Source: an uncultured Bacteroidales bacterium (GTDB taxonomy: Bacteria; Bacteroidota; Bacteroidia; Bacteroidales; Paludibacteraceae). Taken from it: a stretch of DNA of 20,524 nucleotides. The notes beneath the pieces are model-generated. The model did not search any database, was not told the origin of the DNA, and was given only the letters and a program-made list of their open reading frames with translations. Of this stretch, positions 5,900-14,026 are shown one piece after another. A program made the translations under genes and the position numbers. Where the stretch lies: positions 1 through 20,524 of the forward strand of contig CALGHE010000127.1 of assembly GCA_937915765.1 (NCBI GenBank), given 5' to 3'. Position 1 is the stretch's first letter, and each line of letters opens with the position of its first letter.

Positions 5900-7933
5900 T
5901 TACCAAATTTCGACACGTTTGTCAGGGCTGACGAACAGAGAGTCCGAAGGCTGCACATCAAAGGCGTCATACCACGCCTGTATATGAGGCAAAGCTCCGT
6001 TCACTCGCCAGCGGCCAAGAGAGTGCGGGTCAACCTTTGTCCGTCTTAAAATCTCCTCGTCACGTATATTGCCAGCCCACACGTTCGCGTAAGCCAAAAA
6101 GAAGCGCTGTTCGGGAGTAAACCCGTCCTTTACAGGAAGCGGAGCATTTGCCGTCGCATCCTTGAACGCCTCGAATGCGATTTGAAGCCCGCCATGGTCC
6201 GCAATATTTTCGCCCAGAGTGAATTTTCCGTTAGCAAAGACACCCGGAGCGACCTCAATCGAGTCAAAGAAATTAGCCATGACAACAGTACGAGCCTTAA
6301 AAGCCTCAGAATCAGCGTCGGTCCACCAGTTGTTCAGATTTCCGTCCTTGTCAAACTGAGAACCTTGGTCGTCAAAGCCATGAGTCATCTCATGACCGAT
6401 AACAACCCCGATAGCGCCATAATTAAACGCATCGTCCGCGTTCATATCGAAGAACGGATACTGAAGGATACCTGCAGGAAAGCAGATTTCGTTTGTAGTA
6501 GGATTATAGTAAGCGTTTACAGTTTGCGGAGTCATGTGCCACTCATCCTTATCTACCGGTTTGCCAGCCTTGGCCACCGCCTCGTCGTTTCTGAACTTAA
6601 CCACATTGCAACGGTTCTCCCACAAAGAACCATCAGTTATCTGCAAAGAGGAGTAATCCTTCCACTTGTCCGGATAACCAATCTTCACATGAAAAGCGTC
6701 AAGTTTCTCAAGAGCCTTCTGTTTTGTTGTGTCGCTCATCCACGAAAGGCGTTCGATTCTGTGTCCAAGCGTCTTCTGCAAATTTCCGACAAGTTCGAGC
6801 ATACGCTTCTTAGACTCTTCAGGGAAATATTTTGCGACATACATCTGCCCTACGGCCTCTCCGAGCGAGCTGCTAACAAAAGCCTCCGCGCGCTTCCATC
6901 TCGGCGACTGCTCCGTACGCCCAGAGATTGTTTTGCCGTAAAACTCAAAGTTCTGATTATCAAGAGCTGAGTTAAGGCAAGACGCAGCCTCGTCTATCAG
7001 CTTCCATCTTAAATAATCCTTCTGAACCTCGATGTCTGTTCCATTAAATATATCGACGGCCTCCTGCACCGGCTCGATTTGCGACACATTAAGCTCATTC
7101 ACATCAAGACCCTGTTTAGAAAAATAGTTTTTCCAGTCAAAATTAGGGATGATTGCGCCTAACGAATCCACCGACATTTTGTGGTAATTTGCAAGAGGGT
7201 CACGCTCTTTCACCTTATCGTAAGCAACTTTGGCCAAGCGCGTTTCAATCAGCATAACCGACTCAACCGTGCGCTTCGCTACAGATTCGGGATAGCCGCA
7301 CAGCAGCAACATCTTTTCAATATGCTCTTTGTACTTTTCACGAATTTTCACAGAGTTCTCATCGTCACCAATATAATAGTCACGTTCTCCAAGAGCATAA
7401 CCGCTCTGATAAGTCTGCAAGATGTTAACGTTACTGTTCTTAGGGTCTGCGCCGACATACAAGGCAAAGTACAGATCCACATTTTTCAGCTGCAGGTCAA
7501 CCACAACGTCAAACAGAGAGGCCTTGTCTGTCACTCCGTCAATCTTAGCCAAGTCCGGCTTGATAGGGTCGATGCCCTCCTTTTCGAGGCGCGCGGTGTC
7601 CATCATCAAATTATAAAGGTCTCCAATCTTCTGAGAGACGCTGCCCGGCTCATGCTTTTGCGAAGCGATCTCCACAATCAAGTCGTTGAGCTGCTTTTTG
7701 TTGTCCTCCGCAAGTTTGTCAAAAGACCCGAAACGCGCATACTCTCCGGTGAGCGGATTATTCTTCATCCATCCGCCGCACGCGTACTGATAGAAGTCGT
7801 TCACAGGCGAAGCCGTTGTGTCAAAATTCTCCTGCTTGATGCCAGCCGACAAACTGGCGATGTCTCCGCCCTTGTCTGAACAGGAAGCCATCATTGCCGC
7901 CATAGAAATCATATAAAAAAAATGTTTTTTCAT
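5900..7933 (-). CDS. pepO: M13 family (neprilysin/PepO-like) zinc metallopeptidase, lipoprotein
   Basis: The protein has 677 residues, the normal length for bacterial M13 peptidases. It begins MKKHFFYMISMAAMMASCS, a lipoprotein signal with Cys18 as the probable acylation site, so it should be anchored to a membrane and face the periplasm or cell surface. An N-terminal M13 domain starts at DFYQYACGGWM. The catalytic part has the NAYYNP substrate-binding motif, the zinc motif HEMTH at 514-518, the third ligand in ENIADHGG (Glu575), and the family signature RVNGALPHIQAWYDAF near the C-terminus. These enzymes cut short peptides. It lies 58 nt downstream of the ABC-F gene on the same strand and could be co-transcribed, and is followed by a terminator hairpin. 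The C-terminus ends VEIW, without the cysteine seen in eukaryotic CxxW tails. Confidence 0.95.
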   Translation of the reverse strand: MKKHFFYMISMAAMMASCSDKGGDIASLSAGIKQENFDTTASPVNDFYQYACGGWMKNNPLTGEYARFGSFDKLAEDNKKQLNDLIVEIASQKHEPGSVSQKIGDLYNLMMDTARLEKEGIDPIKPDLAKIDGVTDKASLFDVVVDLQLKNVDLYFALYVGADPKNSNVNILQTYQSGYALGERDYYIGDDENSVKIREKYKEHIEKMLLLCGYPESVAKRTVESVMLIETRLAKVAYDKVKERDPLANYHKMSVDSLGAIIPNFDWKNYFSKQGLDVNELNVSQIEPVQEAVDIFNGTDIEVQKDYLRWKLIDEAASCLNSALDNQNFEFYGKTISGRTEQSPRWKRAEAFVSSSLGEAVGQMYVAKYFPEESKKRMLELVGNLQKTLGHRIERLSWMSDTTKQKALEKLDAFHVKIGYPDKWKDYSSLQITDGSLWENRCNVVKFRNDEAVAKAGKPVDKDEWHMTPQTVNAYYNPTTNEICFPAGILQYPFFDMNADDAFNYGAIGVVIGHEMTHGFDDQGSQFDKDGNLNNWWTDADSEAFKARTVVMANFFDSIEVAPGVFANGKFTLGENIADHGGLQIAFEAFKDATANAPLPVKDGFTPEQRFFLAYANVWAGNIRDEEILRRTKVDPHSLGRWRVNGALPHIQAWYDAFDVQPSDSLFVSPDKRVEIW

Positions 7934-7991
7934 CTGTATAAAATATTATGTTGTGTTAATTTGTTATTTGAGATTTTTGAGACGAGACGTG

Positions 7992-9623
7992 CTACTTTTC
8001 CAAATCCTTTAGATTTGACATTTTCTTTTTCTGCAAGAAACCGTAAATAGTTTCAAGATGTTCCACAACCTTTTTGTTTCCGAACTCATAGACTTTGTCC
8101 ACAAGGCCGTCGAGGAAGTCGCGGTCGTGCGAAACGACAATCAGCGTGCCATCAAAATCCTTCAGAGCGCTTTTCAAAATATCCTTAGTCTTCAGGTCGA
8201 GATGGTTCGTAGGCTCGTCGAGGATAAGCAAGTTCACCGGTTCGAGGAGCAGTTTAAGCAGAGCCAGACGAGTCCGTTCGCCACCAGAGAGCACCTTTAC
8301 CTTCTTTGTTGAATTCTCACCGCCGAACATAAACGCGCCGAGCAGGTCCTTTATCTTGTTTCTGATGTCGCCCTGCGCAATATCGTCAATAGTCTGAAAC
8401 ACCGTAAGGTCCTCATTAAGCAAAGAGGCCGCATTCTGAGCGAAATAGCCAATCTGCACATTATGCCCTAACTTAAGCGAGCCGTCGAACTTGATTTCGT
8501 TCATTATGCACTTCACAAGAGTAGATTTACCCTCGCCGTTCTTTCCGACAAACGCAATCTTGTCGCCACGCTCGATAGTCAGATTCACATTATCAAACAC
8601 CACATGGTCGCCATAAGCCTTTTTCAAGCCCTCCGCCATAACCGGATACGAGCCGGAGCGCGGCGACGGCGGGAACTTGAGCCTCAACGCAGAAGTGTCC
8701 TCTTCGTCCACCTCCACAAGCTCCAGCTTCTCGAGCATCTTCACGCGCGACTGCACCTGAAGCGTTTTAGAGTAAGTGCCTTTGAATCGTTCAATAAACT
8801 CCTTAGTCTCCGCAATCATCTTCTGCTGCTCGTCGTAAGCCTTCTGCTGCTGCTCACGTCGTTCCTTTCGCAGTTCAAGATAATGCGAATACTTAGCCTT
8901 GTAGTCATAAATTCTGCCCATAGTAACCTCTATGGTGCGAGTAGTTATATTGTCAACAAAAGCGCGGTCGTGCGAAATGACAACCACAGCCTTAGAGCTG
9001 TTTATAAGAAAATCCTCCAGCCACTGGATAGACTCAATGTCGAGGTGGTTGGTAGGCTCATCGAGCAAAATCACATCCGGTTTGCGCAGCAACAGTTTAG
9101 CCAGTTCGATACGCATACGCCAGCCGCCGCTGAACTCGCTTGTAGGCTTCTGAAAATCGTCTCGCAAGAAACCGAGTCCGAGCAGGGTCTTCTCCACATC
9201 CTCCTCATAATTTGTATTGTCTATGGAGTAAAACTTTTCGCTCAGAGTGGAAACCCTCTCAATCAGTTCCATATAGCTGTCAGACTCATAGTCTGTACGT
9301 TCTGCAAGCTGCTTGTTCAGTTCGTCAATCTCCTGCTCCATCGCGAACAGTTCGGAGAACGCCTGCGAAGCCTCTTCGAACACCGTGCGGCCGTCTTCGG
9401 TCATGAGATGCTGCGGAAGATAGGCAATGACAGTGCCCTTGGGCGCAGAGACCGAGCCTTTGGAAGGCTGCCGCACCCCTGCAAGTATTTTAAGGAGGGT
9501 GGATTTTCCGGCGCCATTTTTTCCCATAAGCGCAATCCTGTCCTTTTCATTAATCTGAAAAGAGACATTTTCAAAGAGAGTAGAGCCACCAAACTCTACC
9601 GCCAGATTATCTACAGAAATCAT
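7992..9623 (-). CDS. ABC-F family ATP-binding protein (YbiT/EttA-like translation factor class)
   Basis: The protein has 543 residues and two ABC ATPase domains in one chain with no membrane segments. Domain 1 has Walker A GKNGAGKST (34-42), signature FSGGWRMR (164-171) and Walker B VILLDEPTNHLD (184-195). Domain 2 has Walker A GKNGEGKST (360-368), signature LSGGERTR (445-452) and LLILDEPTNHLD. Between them is a charged, Gln/Lys/Arg-rich linker (about 245-305), the part that reaches into the ribosomal E site in ABC-F proteins. Family members act on ribosomes and not in transport; some give antibiotic resistance, but this linker does not by itself indicate a resistance subclass. The start ATG directly follows the AT-rich sequence AACTTTTT. 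The exact subfamily is not assigned. Confidence 0.95.
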   Translation of the reverse strand: MISVDNLAVEFGGSTLFENVSFQINEKDRIALMGKNGAGKSTLLKILAGVRQPSKGSVSAPKGTVIAYLPQHLMTEDGRTVFEEASQAFSELFAMEQEIDELNKQLAERTDYESDSYMELIERVSTLSEKFYSIDNTNYEEDVEKTLLGLGFLRDDFQKPTSEFSGGWRMRIELAKLLLRKPDVILLDEPTNHLDIESIQWLEDFLINSSKAVVVISHDRAFVDNITTRTIEVTMGRIYDYKAKYSHYLELRKERREQQQKAYDEQQKMIAETKEFIERFKGTYSKTLQVQSRVKMLEKLELVEVDEEDTSALRLKFPPSPRSGSYPVMAEGLKKAYGDHVVFDNVNLTIERGDKIAFVGKNGEGKSTLVKCIMNEIKFDGSLKLGHNVQIGYFAQNAASLLNEDLTVFQTIDDIAQGDIRNKIKDLLGAFMFGGENSTKKVKVLSGGERTRLALLKLLLEPVNLLILDEPTNHLDLKTKDILKSALKDFDGTLIVVSHDRDFLDGLVDKVYEFGNKKVVEHLETIYGFLQKKKMSNLKDLEK

Positions 9624-9636
9624 AAAAAGTTCATTT

Positions 9637-9836
9637 AGGCGGGTTCTATAAATTCATTCCGCGAAATTTTTGAATTTATTTCGAGCAGATTGCTGAGCGA
9701 AAGCAGGGAGCAGTGCGGGCACTGAGGCCGACAGACAATCAGCAAGTTGCCGAAACAAATCAAAAAGTGCCGAAAAGTTCGCCCCCTTGATTTATACTTT
9801 CTTAATTATAAAACGGTGAATTTATAGAACTCACCT
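9637..9836. repeat. 200-bp segment with 20-bp terminal inverted repeats (MITE-like candidate)
   Basis: Plus-strand 9637-9656 and the reverse complement of 9817-9836 agree at 18 of 20 positions, sharing an exact GTTCTATAAATTCA core. No clear flanking target-site duplication is seen, and the right repeat doubles as a terminator hairpin, so the mobile-element reading is tentative. Confidence 0.4.
9815..9835 (-). terminator. Terminator of the lolA-trxB-plug-aminotransferase run
   Basis: On the minus strand GGTGAGTT pairs with AATTCACC (8 bp, one G-U) around the loop CTATA, followed by GTTTTATAATT. It lies about 33 bp past the aminotransferase stop. A second stem just before it (TTGCCC 9846-9851 with GGGCAA 9859-9864) lacks a T-run. 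Confidence 0.6.
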
Positions 9837-9867
9837 TCAGTCAGATTGCCCAAACACAGGGCAACCT

Positions 9868-11022
9868 CTACAAATTTTTCAAATAACGCTCCAGTCTGTC
9901 AAGTCCCTCCTTGATATTGTCTAAAGAGTTTGCGTAAGAGAGTCTGACATACCCTTCGCCCATCGTTCCGAAATCCACACCCGGAGTGATTCCCACATGA
10001 GCGTTTTCCAGCACATCAAAGGCGAACTTCAATGAATCATCAGTGAAACGCTTAGCGTTGCAGAACACATAAAAAGCGCCCTGCGGCTCACTTTCGATCA
10101 CGAAGCCCATATTCCTCAGCCTGTCAATCATGTACCTGCGGCGCTCGTCATAGATTTCGCGGCGTTTGTCAACATCACATTCCGAATGTCTCAGAGCTGC
10201 GACACCGGCCTTCTGGGCGGTGCTTGGAGCGCAAATAAACAGGTTCTGCTGCAAGATCTGGAGCGAACGCATATACTTTTCCGGCGCGATAATATATCCA
10301 AGACGCATTCCCGTCATTGCGTAACGTTTAGAAAATCCGTTCAGCACAAAAGCGTTGTCCGTAAACTCAAGCACCGACCTTGCCCTGCCGTTATAAACGA
10401 GTCCGTGATAAATTTCGTCAGAAATAATAGGCACGTTCAGTTTTGCAAGTTCCTGATAGACATTGTCAGAGACAAGCGAGCCGGTAGGGTTCATCGGCGA
10501 ATTGACAAATATGGCCCTTGTTTTGTCCGTGATTTTACGTTTCACCTCCTCTATAGGATACTGGAACGCCTCTTCGGCAAGCACATCAACCAGCACCGGT
10601 TTAGCATGACAAGCCAGCACAAAATTACGGTAGCAAGGATAACCCGGATTAGAGATAATCACCTCGCTGCCAGCCTCGCAAAGCACCTGCAGAGCCATCA
10701 AGATAGCCGGCGACGAGCCTGATGTAACAAGTATTCTGTCTGGCGACACCGACACGCCATATTCACGTTTGTAGAAATCTGAAATCTCCTGTCTCAGCTC
10801 CATATCGCCAAGCGAGTGCGTGTAATGCGTGTTGCCGTTTTCGTAAGCCGTCCTCGCCGCCTCCAGCACACAAGCCGAAGGCTCAAAGTCAGGCTCGCCC
10901 ACTTCAAGGTGTATAATATCTTTGCCCTCCTTCTGCAATTCGACAGCACGTTCAAGCACATCCATCACAATAAACGAGGTCATCTGCTCTACCTGCGGAT
11001 TTATATTTGCATCCATCATCAA
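9868..11022 (-). CDS. Pyridoxal-phosphate aminotransferase, class I/II fold
   Basis: The protein has 384 residues, typical for fold-type I aminotransferases, with no signal peptide (cytoplasmic). It shows SGSSPAIL around residue 101 (phosphate-binding loop), NSPMNPTG with Asn178, SDEIYHGLVY with Asp202 and Tyr205 (cofactor ring contacts), and FSKRYAMTGMRLGY with Lys232, the Schiff-base lysine. VRLSYANS near the C-terminus supplies the carboxylate-binding Arg. The substrate cannot be read from sequence; aspartate, aromatic and alanine aminotransferases look alike at this level. The ATG lies only 3 nt after the stop of the plug-domain gene, so the two are almost certainly co-transcribed and perhaps translationally coupled. 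Three Met codons at the start leave the exact first residue open by one or two positions. Confidence 0.93.
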   Translation of the reverse strand: MMMDANINPQVEQMTSFIVMDVLERAVELQKEGKDIIHLEVGEPDFEPSACVLEAARTAYENGNTHYTHSLGDMELRQEISDFYKREYGVSVSPDRILVTSGSSPAILMALQVLCEAGSEVIISNPGYPCYRNFVLACHAKPVLVDVLAEEAFQYPIEEVKRKITDKTRAIFVNSPMNPTGSLVSDNVYQELAKLNVPIISDEIYHGLVYNGRARSVLEFTDNAFVLNGFSKRYAMTGMRLGYIIAPEKYMRSLQILQQNLFICAPSTAQKAGVAALRHSECDVDKRREIYDERRRYMIDRLRNMGFVIESEPQGAFYVFCNAKRFTDDSLKFAFDVLENAHVGITPGVDFGTMGEGYVRLSYANSLDNIKEGLDRLERYLKNL

Positions 11023-11025
11023 AAG

Positions 11026-12279
11026 TTATTTATTGAAAAAGAGGCTCCTGACAGCGACCAGACGGTCGTACTGCCCGCCAAGAGACCTGAAATACACATA
11101 AATTATATACTCATTTTCAGTTTCCCAACAGCTGCCGGAAGTACGGGACAATGTAGCGCATTTCAGTCCCGCCGGAAGGAAAAGATACTGAAAGTTGTAC
11201 CCTCCGTTTTTCAGCACCATGGTCAGTTCGTACTGTTTACGTTCGAAGCTGTACTGCATCTTGTTGTTCTTGTCGAGCCGGTTTCCGTTCAGATAGCCGC
11301 CCACGTACAGCGCTCCGTCGAGCCACGGCTCCTCAGCCGGAAAGGTGAAATGCACCACCGAATAGTCAATCTCCTTGTCCGTCCAGATGGACTGCCCATG
11401 AATTTTGAAACGTCCGTCAACATCTTCCGAATGATAATACTCCTTGCGGGTTCTATCCTCGCCCGGCATAACATCGACATGATAGTACGGATGATGGAAC
11501 TTAATAGTTTCAATCGCTCCGCTGAAATTTCTGATATGAGAAAAGTCTATCTTTTCAAACTCCTTTCCAGCTTCAAAGACAAGCTTTTTATTATCCTCAA
11601 AGACAAGTTTGGTGGGCTGAATATAAGTAGGCTCCACACCGAACACTTGATTGTCCGTCCTTCCGTTTTGCCGCACAAGAATCTTCAGTTCCTCCTGAGG
11701 CGCGGTGACGGCAAACTGCGAACAGTCTATCTCAAAGTTCACCTGCTGATATTTGGTCTTCACGCCATGCACCGTGTTTGGCGACACTTCGCCCTCCAGC
11801 GCCAGCTTATCTTCCGATAAAGAAAAGCAAGCCGTAGCCACCACCTTATCCGGAGCGTCAGTTTCAAAAATCTGCGCCACATAATTTCCAGACAAGAGCA
11901 GCTGCACATTCTCGTTAGGAATGGCGAGCGAATAGTGCGTATAGTCAAACGTAGTGTTAAACGACGACTCGTACTCCTCTATCGGATTATCCTCAAAGCC
12001 TTGCATATAATCCATACGCGTCAACGTTGACGTTTTTGTCCAATCCGCATTGCAATGGAATATTCTGTAAGAGTAATCGCGCGGCTGTTTTGACATCAGG
12101 TCAAATCCGATATGCACAAACTCGTCGCTTCCAATCCTGACAACCGGGTCTTGCAAATCATCTCCGTTCCTGCATACGACCAGCGACTTCAGTTCGTCGG
12201 AAAAGAGCTCCGAGGAAAACTTCTGAGCCTGGGCAGCAAGCGAAACGACCAACATAAAAAAAGCACAAACACCTCTCAT
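11026..12279 (-). CDS. Type IX secretion system plug protein (DUF5103 family)
   Basis: The protein has 417 residues with a signal peptide (MRGVCAFFMLVVSLAAQAQ). The first half has the DUF5103 pattern: DELKSLVVCRNGDDLQDPVVRIGS, then YSYRIFHCNADWTKT, MDYMQGFEDNPIEEYESSFNT and the beta-strand motif YTHYSLAIPNENVQLLLSGNY (each quoted in part). The second half is beta-rich with DGALYVGGYLNG and GGYNFQYLFLP. Family members include the Plug protein found with the giant SprA translocon of the T9SS, where it closes the channel on the periplasmic side. Role assignment rests on family knowledge; the match itself is strong. Its position between trxB and an aminotransferase gives no secretion-specific operon partner, but PorP/SprF and a likely substrate are 7 kb away in this window. 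Confidence 0.85.
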   Translation of the reverse strand: MRGVCAFFMLVVSLAAQAQKFSSELFSDELKSLVVCRNGDDLQDPVVRIGSDEFVHIGFDLMSKQPRDYSYRIFHCNADWTKTSTLTRMDYMQGFEDNPIEEYESSFNTTFDYTHYSLAIPNENVQLLLSGNYVAQIFETDAPDKVVATACFSLSEDKLALEGEVSPNTVHGVKTKYQQVNFEIDCSQFAVTAPQEELKILVRQNGRTDNQVFGVEPTYIQPTKLVFEDNKKLVFEAGKEFEKIDFSHIRNFSGAIETIKFHHPYYHVDVMPGEDRTRKEYYHSEDVDGRFKIHGQSIWTDKEIDYSVVHFTFPAEEPWLDGALYVGGYLNGNRLDKNNKMQYSFERKQYELTMVLKNGGYNFQYLFLPAGLKCATLSRTSGSCWETENEYIIYVYFRSLGGQYDRLVAVRSLFFNK

Positions 12280-12297
12280 CTGCCAACCACGAAAAAG

Positions 12298-13236
12298 TTA
12301 CTCCATCGTCAACAAGAAACGTTCCGCCTCCAGCGCGGCCTTGCAACCGCTTGCAGCAGCCGTGATAGCCTGTCTGTAAACCGGGTCAGCCACATCGCCG
12401 GCCGCAAATACACCCGGCAAGTTTGTAAGCGGAGAGCCGTTTTCAGTCTTTATGTACCCTTCGGCATCAAGGTCAATCTGTCCGGCAAACACCTTGGTGT
12501 TAGGCTGATGCCCAATAGCGAGGAACAGCCCGTCAATATCGATATGTCCGGCAGCCTCGTCCGGCTGTCCGCGCCTGATAAGCAGCGAAGCCCCAGCCAC
12601 TCCGTTATCGCCGTCAAGCCCCACCACCTCATGCTCAAACAGCACTTCGATGTTTTCGTGATTAAGCGTTCTCTCCTGCATAATCTTAGAAGCTCTGAGG
12701 AAAGGCTTTCTAACAACCAAATACACCTTTTTGCAAAGCCCGGCAAGATAAAGAGCGTCTGCGCAGGCCGTATCTCCGCCGCCAACAACCGCCACCGTTT
12801 TTTTACGGTAGAAGAAGCCGTCGCACGTAGCGCAAGCCGAGACACCCTCGCCCGCATACTTAGCCTCATCAGGCAGTCCAAGATACCTGGCGCTCGCGCC
12901 TGTCGCTATAATCACAGTTTTAGCCAGCACCTCCTTTTCACCGTCCACAACAACCCTTTTCAGGTCACCTTTAAGGTCGGCCTCCGTCACGATGCCAAAG
13001 CGGATATCGGTGCCGAAACGAGCAGCCTGTTTTCTCAAATCCTCCATCATGTCAGAGCCGGAGACACCGTCCGGATAACCCGGAAAGTTTTCAATCTCCG
13101 CCGTTGTAGTCAACTGGCCGCCAGGAAGCACGCCCTCATAAAGGACAGGGCTCAGATTTGCGCGAGCCGCATATATCGCAGCAGTGAACCCGGCGGGTCC
13201 AGAGCCAATAATCAAACAATTTACAATTTCAGACAT
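12298..13236 (-). CDS. trxB: Thioredoxin-disulfide reductase
   Basis: The protein has 312 residues, the standard size for low-molecular-weight TrxB. The FAD-binding motif GSGPAGFTAAIYAARA lies at 11-26, the redox-active CATC at 135-138, NADPH-binding GGGDTACADALYL at 152-164, and FAAGDVADPVYRQ near the C-terminus completes the FAD site. It uses NADPH to reduce thioredoxin in the cytoplasm. The frame is open further upstream to 13341, but that extension overlaps the lolA-like gene, and MSEIVNCLIIGSG is the normal N-terminus, so the start at 13236 is chosen. The gap to the lolA-like stop is 34 nt and to the plug gene 18 nt, supporting one operon. Confidence 0.96.
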   Translation of the reverse strand: MSEIVNCLIIGSGPAGFTAAIYAARANLSPVLYEGVLPGGQLTTTAEIENFPGYPDGVSGSDMMEDLRKQAARFGTDIRFGIVTEADLKGDLKRVVVDGEKEVLAKTVIIATGASARYLGLPDEAKYAGEGVSACATCDGFFYRKKTVAVVGGGDTACADALYLAGLCKKVYLVVRKPFLRASKIMQERTLNHENIEVLFEHEVVGLDGDNGVAGASLLIRRGQPDEAAGHIDIDGLFLAIGHQPNTKVFAGQIDLDAEGYIKTENGSPLTNLPGVFAAGDVADPVYRQAITAAASGCKAALEAERFLLTME

Positions 13237-13270
13237 ACTATAGTTATAACATTTAACGATATCAAAAAAA

Positions 13271-13927
13271 TCAGTCTCTAAGGTCAACAACCTCAACGCC
13301 CGGCACAGACTTGGCGTCAAACACGAAAGTGTCGTCTGCAAGAGGCTTTTCAGCCAAAGACTTCAACTTGAAAGTTGTGTTCACACCATTTTTTCCATGC
13401 AGTTTCACGGCGATCAGCTTTAAAGAGCCCTGCTCAATCTCAAGAGTCATCACAGCGAAATCCTTTTTGCGGTCATTAGGGTAAAGATTGATAACGTCAA
13501 CCATCTTCCCGTTTACCGGTTTAGACTCAACCAGCTTCATCATGAAATCAGTCTTATAGCTCTGAATCATAATAATAGGGTTGACATTTTTCATCTCCTC
13601 CTTCTCCGGCTCGCTTATAGTCACCTCCTTGCTGTCCAGCATATAGACATACTGCGTCTTTCCGTCGAAATAGGTGACGATATCCCGAATAGCAAGTTTG
13701 AACTTCGCCTCTTTAAGTAGCAAAGAGCCGCTGATAGTCTCTTTCTTTCCGTTCTGCTCGTTCTCCAGACTAATGTCAAACAAAGCCTCGACGCCCTTTT
13801 TGCTGCTGAACTTAGCCACCGCCTTGTCCAAGACAGCCTTTGCCTTAGGGTCAACAGGCTCCTCCTGAGCGCAGACAGAGAAGAGCGACGCCACAGAAAA
13901 CAATATTGCAAAAAAATATCTCTTCAT
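13271..13927 (-). CDS. lolA: LolA-like outer-membrane lipoprotein carrier protein
   Basis: The protein has 218 residues from the ATG at 13927, which gives a good signal peptide (MKRYFFAILFSVASLFSVCAQ). The frame extends to 13993, but the added part crosses a terminator and reads as low-complexity Gly/Cys/Phe. The mature protein starts with DPKAKAVLDKAVAKFSSKKG and alternates beta strands in the LolA pattern (FDISLENEQNGKKETISGS; KFKLAIRDIVTYFDGKTQYVY), ending DDTFVFDAKSVPGVEVVDLRD. LolA-type proteins carry lipoproteins across the periplasm to the outer membrane. Bacteroidota usually have several divergent copies, so this particular one may serve a different lipid or lipoprotein cargo. It is the first gene of the run lolA-trxB-plug-aminotransferase. 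Confidence 0.85.
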   Translation of the reverse strand: MKRYFFAILFSVASLFSVCAQEEPVDPKAKAVLDKAVAKFSSKKGVEALFDISLENEQNGKKETISGSLLLKEAKFKLAIRDIVTYFDGKTQYVYMLDSKEVTISEPEKEEMKNVNPIIMIQSYKTDFMMKLVESKPVNGKMVDVINLYPNDRKKDFAVMTLEIEQGSLKLIAVKLHGKNGVNTTFKLKSLAEKPLADDTFVFDAKSVPGVEVVDLRD

Positions 13928-13935
13928 AATAAAAA

Positions 13936-13943
13936 CAAATTTA
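13936..13943 (-). promoter_or_regulatory. Candidate -7 box for the lolA-trxB-plug-aminotransferase run
   Basis: The minus strand reads TAAATTTG, an exact TAnnTTTG, ending 8 nt before the ATG at 13927 and just after the ftsK terminator. No TTTG is found at the expected -33 position. Confidence 0.35.
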
Positions 13944-13953
13944 AAACAGCGGC

Positions 13954-13972
13954 AAAAAAACGGCGAGCCGCC
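13954..13972 (-). terminator. Rho-independent terminator of ftsK
   Basis: On the minus strand GGCG-gct-CGCC is followed by G and seven T. It lies 55 bp past the ftsK stop and 27 bp before the lolA-like ATG, so it separates the two transcription units unless read through. Confidence 0.6.
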
Positions 13973-14026
13973 TCCGCCCAAGCACCTCATCAAATATATA
14001 ACAAAAATTGAGCCAAATTATTTCGT

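Larger units (their letters stand above)
9624..9867. other. 244-bp intergenic region bounded by inverted repeats
   Basis: The region contains two hairpins after the aminotransferase gene (9815-9835, 9846-9864), near-perfect 20-bp inverted repeats (9637-9656 and 9817-9836), a CAGTGC-gg-GCACTG palindrome at 9711-9724, and a CGAAAT/ATTTCG pair at 9662-9683. It presumably also holds the ABC-F promoter, but no clean TAnnTTTG with a spaced TTTG was found. Confidence 0.6.

Noticed and set aside
5608..5970. Minus-strand open frame (and a shorter version from an ATG at 5838, 76 codons) across the repeat element
   Set aside because: It overlaps the peptidase C-terminus and its internal repeats are 77 nt apart, so the repeated DNA is read in different frames; this indicates nucleotide-level rather than protein-level repetition.
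7934..7991. Promoter or terminator between the ABC-F and M13 genes
   Set aside because: No stem with a T-run and no TAnnTTTG box was found in the 58 bp.
8604..9638. Long plus-strand open frame of about 344 codons
   Set aside because: Antisense shadow of the ABC-F gene, whose Walker and signature motifs are unambiguous. The other long plus-strand frames over the aminotransferase, plug and trxB genes are rejected for the same reason.
12112..13281. Plus-strand open frame of about 389 codons
   Set aside because: Antisense to trxB and the start of the plug gene, with no recognisable domain or signal.
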